26,648 bases of DNA from NCBI GenBank assembly GCA_024232355.1, contig JAAEPW010000953.1:1-26648 (forward strand), given 5' to 3'. Of this stretch, positions 19,701 through 24,100 are shown piece after piece (within the stretch, counting starts at the first letter, position 1; each line of letters starts with the position of its first letter). The position numbers and the translations under genes are program-made. Source of the DNA: Chloroflexota bacterium (GTDB taxonomy: Bacteria > Chloroflexota > Anaerolineae > B4-G1). The notes beneath the pieces were generated by a model that had not been told where the DNA came from, did no database searches, and saw nothing but the letters and a program-made list of their open reading frames with translations.

Positions 19701-21009
19701 TGGCACTGCCGTCACCCTGACTGCCGTGCCAGCCCTCGGCTCGTACTTTGGTGGTTGGACCGGCAATCTGGTTGGCGCCAACAACCCGGATACCCTCGTG
19801 ATGGACGGCGACAAAGCGGTTACTGCTACCTTTAGCACCGACCCACCCGTCACCTACACCCTGACCGTCCACACCATCGGCAGTGGTACGGTGGACCCGG
19901 CGGGCGGGACGTACATCTCTGGGACCGTGCTCAACCTGAGCGCCACGCCGGACACCGACTGGCAGTTCGATAGCTGGAGCGGCGGCGTGATCGGCACGAG
20001 CAATCCCGTCAGCCTGACAATGGACAGCGACAAGGTCATTACTGCCACCTTTGACATGCTGTTGGTTGTGCCCACCTACACCCTGACCGTCAACACTGTG
20101 GGCAGCGGGTCGGTGACGCCAGACCCGGTCGGCACGTTGCTGCTGCCCGGTTGGCTCTACGAGCAGGGCACTGTCGTTACACTGACCGCTGTGCCAACCT
20201 CCGGTTCTTACTTTGGTGGCTGGACCGGCGCTCTGACCAGTGCCAACAACCCGGAAACCCTCGTGATGGACGAGGACAAAGAGATCACTGCCACCTTTAG
20301 CACCGAGCCGCCCATCACCTACACCCTGACTGTTTACACCGTCGGCAGCGGCACGGCGGACCCAGCGGGTGGGACGTACATCTCGGGTACCGTGCTCAGC
20401 ATGAGCGCCACGGCGGACCCCGGCTGGCAGTTCGTCGGGTGGAGCGGTGACGTAATCAGCACGAGCAATCCAGTCAGCCTGACAATGGATGGGTACAAGG
20501 CAATCACTGTTACCTTTGACCTGCTGACCCACACCCTCACGGTCAACACAGCAGGTGACGGTACGGGCAGCGTCGACCTCGACCCCACGGGCGGTGTCTA
20601 TGATTATGGCACCGCCGTCACACTAACCGCCGTGCCAGACCTCGGTTCTTACTTTGGCGGCTGGACCGGCGATCTGATTAGCGCCGACAACCCAGACACC
20701 CTCGTGATGGACGAGGACAAAGAGATCACCGCCACCTTTAGCACCGAGCCGCCCGTCACCTACACCTTGACCGTCCAAACCGTCGGCAGCGGCACGGTGG
20801 ACCCGGCGGGCGGGACGTACATCTCTGGCACCGTGCTCAGCCTGAGCGCCACGCCGGACCCCGACTGGCAGTTTGAGGACTGGAGCGGTGACGTGATCAG
20901 TACGACCAACCCGATCAGCGTCACGATGACGGGGGATATGACGGTCACGGCGACCTTTACGCAGAGTGGATTCGATATCTATCTTCCGCTGGTGATTAGG
21001 AACTATTAA
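7756..21009 (+). CDS. Giant exported multidomain protein (4417 aa), FG-GAP / beta-helix / Ig / InlB-repeat mosaic
   Basis: Likely surface-attached or secreted adhesin- or scaffold-like protein; no catalytic site seen. Residues about 1-25 form a signal peptide (MKHISRISILALLFTLLIG). About 60-260 look LolA/LppX-like (GELWIDANGLPRRQ). About 290-333 are two transmembrane helices around RPRW, then A336-H-A338. Calcium-type DxDxDG loops lie at about 395-515 and 1345-1480. A basic stretch and hydrophobic cluster lie at about 980-1140. Ig-like domains follow (about 1615-1820), then seven FG-GAP blades (about 1890-2260), two beta-helix segments (about 2305-2550 and 2555-2820), more Ig-like domains, a CBM9/DOMON-like domain (about 3254-3450) and further Ig/DUF11-like domains. 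Seven divergent InlB-type repeats (about 3872-4402) precede the tail YLPLVIRNY. The reading frame is intact throughout despite many repeats. Long antisense open frames across it are codon-bias shadows. Domain boundaries are approximate and read by eye; the middle Ig region is the least certain. Confidence 0.96.
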   Translation: MKHISRISILALLFTLLIGLDVHPNTQTPQQIVERVGNQALADASTRASDSNPFDDIQNRIESAGGYDFTAQVEQTLIPRPVPANIGKGAERVDSQVSGQVVLPDYAQMTLRFEAGANLPPLTIEQDGADTYLIENGERTRIQNPLDAAAPTGDLASYLHAATNVRLKTDSQHSQFTIYEFDIDGPRFAAYMRDVAQSQLPPDQRGAIIAPSPILQGMSGHGELWIDANGLPRRQIIDTLMPEINEFYDSSSHIVTDFSFAESKISKRGSGIRKHNSGNGRIASLAQTPDFLSPALFLLGLFLSILLISRPRWLHVPISILLVVIFIASPPLRGTAHAQRAEMRAKTPTLLQALGVEDTDQNPSAEKAAPAPFTNTPRAAAVRMRAAASSDTCGSGDKVTDSDLDGTTDYVELCLGTDRYNYDSDQDGITDTLEIQGFVFSTTIPTTGTVTFYGNPTSIDSNEDGLTDDLEWPAPVGTATEWDPDGDEIPNLWDPDNDGDGIPDADDIDPFHVGEYQGSFSLQTTLEQSTFDGYQYIEFQIQPENADHLRYSTTALDWPYDEDGLVQDLDDSSEDLTLTPILRITTDNAPSFELMNEYGITAIGNEFQGYILYVILSPVSDGGQITAFEGKVVYGPGDLQDIDWTTVELVWTANMVHDEQNGDDVDSETIPLVEYTEAFRFAGLEVAKSANANYAVLGMPNTPDDNRDLYQLMFGLEATFLSAINPDLDEVVSRFSNDATPITQTWGIPATDVAVSTPATPPEHYDAVSASTAATLLDFLDAENYPTPTISTSMASLIVALEAESGLASLADLESASGNSFTFNLANIPTSKVRALSMSHYRHDGSAWDVLDIEQVGDVLTARYGDPSATLAGLQVDYPDLTAADLLITLSGYVTAWANSLTNVITFDGIDLAPDSVSDADVVAQFAQPAVDDTLAYLIQANNLGVSGGGFVFADQQTYYAYINETGYGDAQFYAQSTGFFALGMSFKLMFLQRMIKFNSGNLIQANVRYFADKYQTKGLKKLADLKLASYTEDALGAGNKTRLAKFLVRNSSAIGKLFAAAAFLFSLGFLGFEIAQHWISWAGYSSPYAYEQEFALAHAITATVLSITFFVMGLFSVTLIFLIAFSIASLFGELIARALGKDFNTMANLAKQLISIVATWDAYTRLLDIDFDGLESDVDGTGLVAGGSLNLSDAFTGYIWRESGSDNTQLDKSKSEAWFEASAGANITVSPKQGASTCTVGRYLDYSEHLYWDNTQTCTNDLEAEFIFGQAAINATVELTHKAQVNTRYEECKGFIIKSCSDKTDEMFLPDELDSDQQWDATTIVVDVLPNTLDGVWNWNALDNPDRDGDGLSNDAESELGTSPDDWDSDDDGLSDAFETETQDTSGADPLDADTDDDGLDDGLEYQIGTTINDNDSDDDGLTDGEEFFHWDGAGWTGGGWIVTIDGSDYWTFSSPLAGDADGDLLNDASEKNAGSSPNGANDAPSLILDAGPYLLNPSGAQAIYVSNGQTVTASLNLYNVGGSPITETLSLCLPPTLSGVDVTTSGDRVPATQQSGYCYEWDFGGNNLLFLQQFQADLTAIAGSGTLMGGLDADLLYPVTGNSAPISATVPFVQDNTAPAVQLTDPLSGTILAGTHYVMGGYAQDGNSWIDHVQVTVPGGTYTATGASPWAYTWELPADGIVTISAVAYDKLGNPSAADAVSVTVDSLPPVITSNIPDGSTISSGESLSTTIVLSGTVSDNYAGLTRVQMRYNKQPWRTIWTTDTHTLNTTWSGVWELPIAESAQGEHALYLRAYDAFGNIGYYSQTVFIDLYPPTNELTNRTFTADDPPHVKAGEPITLYGVANDAGRNPLPADPAALAGDLHSISDATLWLQPDGIAADDGGVTVSWIGDLNGDRLGDLAVGFPGMLGGAGKVVIVTGAAGDWPIPNLGQLEFLAEHSPSYIGVAGAGLGTTIRPAGDFNGDGFNDVLIGDPVNERLFLIFGTSISFGNDRVLDGNNGGRWVEIVSRTDGESVTANFGAAGDVNDDTLGDLFVTTSSVSGTQVYLLLGDATPLAPQALDVLAGAVLDAGSADVTASAIGDVDDDFIDDFGIALDGTVHVFAGGGGWEEQGLSTLTTTQAIATFSSSDTPPDIVTLGDVDGDGVDDFAYTDGSAPVVVFGDAGQTFGTQTLGGFPAVLSGFLVSAGDVDKDGQGDLLIGNSDGDAYLVLGNDLGSVAATVEGVAAAASAPYVAGADLAGDGSSDWLLVPSASAAAALGYDTAGGTMQKIRKPFVNNASLPRASTGSQAPALATRRPMAPTAGDVTVGTSGSADYVSIQAAINSGASRVLVEPGVYAETITLTNNVLVAGSGADRTILTFPDGVTDTVLVSADGISNTTLMNLSLVGSGSASGETGLSVVNGADGISLTRTIVRDMGTAVVLDGASTDLDLKNNTFVGNEDGLAATNCASVDVRNTIFAYNTGTALQYNICAAIERHQYNLYWANGTDMTPNDPGGGEIFSDPLFEDYGAGDFGVADASPVIDAGAPGDPVPPGAGDFADIGHMEQTGSSFFADDDYCPTCENDGLIWGVDAFLTIQEAVDAAWDDLMMLRSDDPVQFSIGVGSGTFTESVVITGNLQLLGSGVNESTIQGNGGPAVTFEWAADAGVSGFTLVGGGSDPVGVWLHNGSNTVEVSHNLIKNNTTGISVTQRSSGWGEFNTIVSNTVGVHTYAQYNWFDLESSIVAYNDVGLQADGPSVQWGSGTGAIFSEYNLLYNGTLSNTLNYTNVVTGLQDVVGQDPLLTGDYAYLQAGSPALDTANPIAEVSPGGGVRADIGWHELLAAPISVLMGQGDDSVATESIGVGQVEYAIVPVSVVTSPITSTLPTTWTVAVLDDPGAKLTYWQATYSPSGDGLYRIYSRATDDLGNTETDSDDWYDGAFVVDGGTPVVSLTLNAGFFPGYLNWLLLEGEVVDYVGESFDIEEIYFEIDGVRAPAQWDIEPWTEDGVSPRNFHYIYKPTNSSRLRTFQAMAVDGAGNVGSSPTQTHTIGDGDQDAWDLPTVSVNRIMHDHIGGYPFNVNLISGTLWIDGYGQNAQGYEISLDGGATWQVAADGSPWAVDWVYTQTTPIGLDTTTIPFLVRATNHEGSIGHTAVASFTVDTAPPRAFAPIEFSMPYGYHLDQRTTLTTTWRLPTDGNGEIQALVLYGDKAPPEHDADSPTMDVATIGEGGTGVYANIGAEDPAGNLAYQSFGPWYPGSERDTDSPWSGGIQSINATIDGVLDIEHGEWLTPTEWLDDDNRPANTQSLYATWDGLEAYLAWQGGWWETEGTLWAYYDVFSDTGTTQAVTDTISLPFDADLAVSVESADIAYLWTYSSTMWISESLDLSWPKTAVFAHDTELGGTEWHFMLKECCTFTDELGHHRLLAFAVDDAGDVWSAFPTANALDGNEQGYAFHYYYEWPIVTDGYDLLNQPVSAQEPYLTLGLDSLPPSQDTVSVDNIIQYVAALENVENEDATGVKLALSGSGGLTYLAAEGATCSTCPAGGDVLLDVPTIAGESTHVVTVTAQLASDLTGIDSVTTTMQLTTTMPIPGTEISTSHVVDTDAPTVGVNVNPGGALGSGVQPFTGFADDGFGTGVATVEISANGSDWQLATGTQSWSADLAISTNLYVRATDYHSQTSDVHIFTFTPDTVAPIITPTVPALIGAQSVALIGGTSRDPAPVGALVRQVAVQLDNDAAAWQPANLYLAGINDEQDWLHAWALPYEDGITHTLRFRATDYGDNATVSGWYTTVVDIVPPAITVTLQFTQTGLGQTPVLGGLVTDGLGVDSLTVVIYPASGAATNVDVTPTGSAWSYSPNLAIGDYVLYVQADDTSGNQSLYGPFALAVLDKYLLTVTTTGNGTGTVTSDPVGIDCGTPSGGDCTELVDTGTVITLTAAAGTGSTFEGWIGGGCSGLGNCVVTMDVDQAITATFDLLTHTLTVNTAGDGTGSVDLDPTSDVYDYGTAVTLTAVPALGSYFGGWTGNLVGANNPDTLVMDGDKAVTATFSTDPPVTYTLTVHTIGSGTVDPAGGTYISGTVLNLSATPDTDWQFDSWSGGVIGTSNPVSLTMDSDKVITATFDMLLVVPTYTLTVNTVGSGSVTPDPVGTLLLPGWLYEQGTVVTLTAVPTSGSYFGGWTGALTSANNPETLVMDEDKEITATFSTEPPITYTLTVYTVGSGTADPAGGTYISGTVLSMSATADPGWQFVGWSGDVISTSNPVSLTMDGYKAITVTFDLLTHTLTVNTAGDGTGSVDLDPTGGVYDYGTAVTLTAVPDLGSYFGGWTGDLISADNPDTLVMDEDKEITATFSTEPPVTYTLTVQTVGSGTVDPAGGTYISGTVLSLSATPDPDWQFEDWSGDVISTTNPISVTMTGDMTVTATFTQSGFDIYLPLVIRNY
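8562..8590 (+). repeat. Short ATCAGGA-type repeat tract in the giant gene
   Basis: ATCAGGAATCAGGAAGC and, nine bases on, ATTCAGGAA give three copies of a (A)TCAGGAA unit. It lies in a low-GC stretch that encodes a basic linker (KRGSGIRKHNSG) between the LolA-like domain and the transmembrane hairpin. The tract resembles short-tandem-repeat insertions known from cyanobacterial and other genomes and is in frame. Confidence 0.6.
8623..8772 (+). other. Internal transmembrane hairpin with signal-peptidase-like site
   Basis: Encodes two hydrophobic helices separated by a short basic turn (SRPRW). The second helix (HVPISILLVVIFIASPP) is followed by GTAHAQ, a good type I signal-peptidase site (A336-H-A338 before Q339). 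By the positive-inside rule the turn is cytoplasmic and both ends lie outside. Cleavage would free about 4,080 residues from a membrane-bound N-terminal domain. Cleavage is inference. Confidence 0.65.
8941..9290 (+). repeat. Calcium-loop (thrombospondin type 3-like) repeats, first block
   Basis: Loops of the form DSDLDG, DSDQDG, DSNEDG, DPDGD and DPDNDGDG, each followed by I/LxDxxE/D, in the giant exoprotein. These acidic loops typically bind calcium outside the cell and stiffen linkers. Confidence 0.8.
10927..11180 (+). other. Mid-protein hydrophobic cluster in the giant
   Basis: Three hydrophobic stretches of 17-19 residues are encoded at about 10927-10980, 11053-11103 and 11104-11160. They follow a lysine- and arginine-rich region (about 10710-10915; TKGLKKLADLK, NKTRLAKFLVRN). 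They look like transmembrane helices, but their number and the basic N-side are hard to reconcile with an extracellular location of the flanking calcium loops. Confidence 0.7.
11791..12190 (+). repeat. Calcium-loop repeats, second block
   Basis: Tandem loops DRDGDGLSND, DSDDDGLSDA, DTDDDGLDDG, DSDDDGLTDG and DADGDLLND in the giant. They are more regular than the first block, and nearly every loop uses the codon pair GAC GAC. Likely a calcium-stabilised spacer between the hydrophobic cluster and the Ig-like region. Confidence 0.85.
13420..14570 (+). repeat. Seven FG-GAP (integrin alpha-like) propeller blades
   Basis: Seven loops fitting DxxGDGxxDxxxG begin at 13435 (DLNGDRLGD), 13639 (DFNGDGFND), 13831 (DVNDDTLGD), 14005 (DVDDDFIDD), 14176 (DVDGDGVDD), 14323 (DVDKDGQGD) and 14470 (DLAGDGSSD). 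Seven is the number expected for one closed beta-propeller. The acidic loops are calcium-binding in characterised members of this family. Blade spacing shortens from 204 to 147 bases along the domain. Confidence 0.85.
14674..16230 (+). repeat. Two right-handed beta-helix segments
   Basis: The first segment begins with VGTSGSADYVSIQAAIN, the usual opening of pectate-lyase-like helices, then repeats short N/S-rich rungs. The second begins near 15420 after a CPTC motif and repeats the AVDAAW...GSGTFTESVVITG pattern. Each ends in a similar block (SPVIDAGAPGDP; SPALDTANPIAE) followed by ADIGHME or ADIGWHE. These two parts look like an internal duplication. Confidence 0.75.
17517..18110 (+). other. 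CBM9/DOMON-like domain within the giant
   Basis: The encoded stretch starts with IDGVLDIEHGEWLTP and continues LYATWDGLEAYLAWQGGWW, then strands ending in a HH/FAVDDAGDVW region. The IDG...EW start and aromatic-rich second strand match what I know of CBM9-like DOMON domains in secreted bacterial proteins, which often bind sugars. The assignment is by eye. Confidence 0.5.
19369..20961 (+). repeat. Seven divergent InlB-type repeats in alternating A/B order
   Basis: Repeats start at 19369, 19621, 19852, 20074, 20317, 20527 and 20758. Each has the form YTLTVxTxGxGxV...GTxVxLxAxPxxxxxFxGWxG...NPxxLxMxxDKxITATF. The first is longer and carries two cysteine pairs (CGTPSGGDC, CSGLGNC). The other six alternate strictly between type A (DYGTAVTLTAVP, SYFGGWTG) and type B (VDPAGGTYISGTVL, WQFxxWSG), as an A-B pair of 453 bases for the first two pairs. 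A 47-base exact match (19606-19652 and 20512-20558, 906 bases apart) shows recent duplication. Confidence 0.88.
20974..21009 (+). other. C-terminal tail FDIYLPLVIRNY of the giant
   Basis: The last twelve residues, just before the stop, follow the InlB repeats. I recall many exported Chloroflexota proteins ending with a variant of YLPLVxR followed by one to three residues. I treat it as a candidate sorting or attachment tail; the function is not established by this sequence. Confidence 0.6.
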
Positions 21010-21018
21010 CAAACTGAC

Positions 21019-21039
21019 GTCAGGTGCAACGCGCCTGAC
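21019..21039 (+). terminator. Candidate hairpin terminator after the giant gene
   Basis: GTCAGGTGC (21019-21027) and GCGCCTGAC (21031-21039) can pair over nine positions with one G-T wobble and a three-base loop, ten bases after the stop. No T-run follows, so it may slow or end transcription only partly. The rest of 21010-21153 holds no gene or convincing promoter that I can see. Confidence 0.4.
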
Positions 21040-21141
21040 CAGACTGTAGTTTGGCTAGAGCGATATAGGCTCGCCCGGCTGGGTCTATTGCTGGGAAAAG
21101 GCCCGAGTTCACGGCGGCACCCACAAAATCATATGATATAT

Positions 21142-21147
21142 AGGAGG
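21142..21147 (+). promoter_or_regulatory. Ribosome-binding site of the second exoprotein
   Basis: AGGAGG is six bases before ATG 21154. It fixes the start of the right-hand gene, whose signal peptide begins at that codon. Confidence 0.85.
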
Positions 21148-21153
21148 TTCACA

Positions 21154-24100
21154 ATGTCAAACCATATTTACACCACCAGACTTGGAAAATTAACCATTGC
21201 CTTTGGATTGGCGCTGACGGCCATCCTGGCCTTGTTCTGGCCGATGAGCGCCACTGCGGCCAATGATACCGGCCAGCGTCCGGCGAAGAGCGCCCCACCT
21301 ACCAGTCCGCTGGCAGCGGAAACGAACGTAAGCTGCTCCGTGACCGATCTGATAGACCAGATCAGTTCGGCCACCAGCGGCGATACTCTAGTATTGAGCG
21401 TGGGCTGCGTCTACAACCTGACCACGACGCATACAGCAGACCCGGATGGCTATGGCCCTATCGGTCTGCCTGAAATCGATAAAACCCTCACCATCTCTGG
21501 CAATGGGGCGACGATTCAGCGCAGCAGCGGCACATATCGCCTCTTTTACGTGACGACCAGCGGCGACCTGACCCTACAAGACTTGCACTTGAGCAGTGGC
21601 ATCGCTCAAGGGGGAAATGGGGGTAATAATACTTACGGCGGCGATGGCGGCGGCGGCGCTGGCTTGGGCGGAGCCGTTTTTAATAGAGGTAATTTGACCC
21701 TCCTGCGCAGCACCCTATACAACAACCAGGCCATTGGCGGGGATGGGAGTAGCGGCAGTAGCAATTGGGCCAGTTGGCACGGTAGATCCGGCGGCGACAT
21801 GGGCGGCGATGGCGGCGGTGGGTCTGGTGGCAACGGCCAAAGATGGCCGAACGGCGATGGCAGTAATGGCAGTGATGGCGGTTTTGGAGCTGGCGCTGGT
21901 GGGGGCGGCCGCGGTTACGATAACGGCGGCGATGGTGGTTATGGTGGTTTTGGCGGCGGGGGCGGCGGTGGGGGCACGGTTGAAAGTTATAGTAGTGCCC
22001 GACGTGGCAAAGGTAGGTCTGGTGGTTTTGGCGGAGGGAATGGTACCAATGGCGGGCAAACTTTTTCTTCAAACGGCGGCGATGGCGGCGGTGGCGGCGG
22101 TATGGGCGGCGCCATCTTTAATTACGCCGGGACTGTTACGATCATCAACAGCACCTTATCGGGGAACCTGGCCCAGGGCGGCAACAATGGTGGCAAAGGT
22201 TATGGCGGCGTCCTCTTTAACCTGGATGGTACCGTGGTGGTCAACAACACCACTATGGCGGCCAATACTATTTCCGTTGGCGCTGACGGTGGCGCCATTT
22301 ACAATTACCAGAGCAGCGGCACGGCCAGCCTGACCCTGGTCAACAGCATTTTGGCGGATACCCAGGGAGATAGTTCCAATGACTGCCGAAATAATGGGGG
22401 CACGGTCAATGCCCCGTCCGCAAACAAAAACCTGATTGAAAACAACGGTGGCTGCGGCTCACCGGTCAGTGGAGCTGACCCCAAGTTGGCCGATTTAGGC
22501 GATTATGGCGGCGATACCCAAACGATGCCCCTGTTGCCCGGCAGCCCGGCCCTCGATGCCGGAGATGACGCCACGTGCCAAACCAACGACCAACGTGGCC
22601 AGGCCCGCTTTAGCACGTGTGATATCGGGGCCTTTGAATCTCAGGGCTTTTATTTTAGTGGCTCTGGGGGCAGTGGTCAGACCGCCGGGGTCTTGACCGC
22701 CTTTGCCAATCCCCTGACCGTGACCGTAACGCCCAATAACCCGGTTGAGCCGGTGGACGGGGCCGAGGTGGCCTGGAGCGGACCGGACAGCGGAGCAGAT
22801 ATTGCCAGCGATCAGAGCGCTACAATAGATGCCGGCAACCAGGCCAGCGTCACCGTAACGGCTAATGGGTTGGTCGGTACCTATATGGTCACGGCTTCAG
22901 TCCCAGCTATGACTGATCCAGTCACTTTTATCTTGACCAATAGCAAGATCATACCCGACATGGCCGCATTTTGTCCGGGCGGCGTGGGCGACTCTGACAA
23001 GCTGATCTCGGCCATCAACAACGCCAATAGCGACTCGGTTGCCGATACCATCGCCTTGCCGGAAAACTGCGCCTACACCCTGACAACCAGATTGCCCAAT
23101 GTTGACACTTTTATCATCATCGAGGGTAACGGCTCCACCATTACGCGCGATAGCAGCGCGGGCAACTTTCGGCTCTTTTACGTGGACTCGGCCGGTGACT
23201 TGACCTTGAATGACATCATCCTGGCTAACGGCAAGGATGGCCAGGGCGGGGCCATATTCAACAAAGGCCGGTTGTCCCTGCAAAACAGCACCCTGACCGG
23301 CAACGAGTCAACGGACAATAACGGCAATAGAGGCGGCGGCGCTCTGATGACAAATGGGGGGCAGGTTACCGTCTTGAACACCACATTCATGAACAATATG
23401 GCCCAACGTGGCGGAGCTATTTTCGCCTATGTCAGTGTGGTGGACATCAGCAATACCGCTTTCTTAACCAATACAGGCACACAATTTGGTGGGGCGATTC
23501 ACCGGAAAAGTGGCGGCTCTTTCTCGCTCAATAGCGCTCTCTTTTCCGGCAATAAGGCCAACAGCAATCATGGGGGCGCTATCTATAACGGTACTTCCGG
23601 CCTGACGGTTGAGAATAGCACTTTCTTTAACAATACAGCCAAGCAAGGAGGGGGTATTTATCATACTGACTTTACCTTGTTTGTTAGCAACAGTACCTTT
23701 TCCGGCAATTCAGCCACTAACGAAGGCGGCGGTATCTACGTTACCAACAACAAAACCTTGACCCTGACCAACAGCACGTTAGTTAGCAATACGGCGGTCA
23801 TTACCGGCGGTGGTATCTACAATCAAGGTATATCCTATCTCTACAATACGCTCATTGCCCATAATACTCCGGACAATGATTGTGTTAATAGTGGCGGCAC
23901 AATGTATACCAGTACTAACAACCTGATTGCCGATGGTTCGTGCGGCGCGCCTCTTTCCGGCGACCCGCTTGTGTCTGAGGTAGGCGATTATGGTGGGGAA
24001 TCGGCTGAGGGTTGGCCCCTGCTAACCCACGCCCTCTTGAGCGGCAGCCCGGCCATAAATGCCGGTGACAACACCGTTTGCGCCTCTACGCTGGTCGATA

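Noticed and set aside
19468..20532. Minus-strand open frame with internal repeats, 354 codons
   Set aside because: The repeats are the reverse strand of the InlB-type repeats, so the periodicity is inherited from the + strand gene.
19369..20961. CRISPR-like or mobile repeat array
   Set aside because: The repeats are in-frame protein repeats of about 70-84 residues with the conserved core of InlB-type domains, without constant short repeats and unique spacers.
21132..21137. TATGAT as a -10 box for the right-hand exoprotein
   Set aside because: It would place the transcript start inside the ribosome-binding site, and no -35-like sequence is found at the right distance.
21734..22333. Open frame of 199 codons on the + strand in the glycine-rich region
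   Set aside because: It is in another frame of the secreted beta-helix gene and consists of alanine/valine/methionine runs produced by the GGC-rich repeat. The frame from 21154 has a signal peptide, ribosome-binding site and domains.
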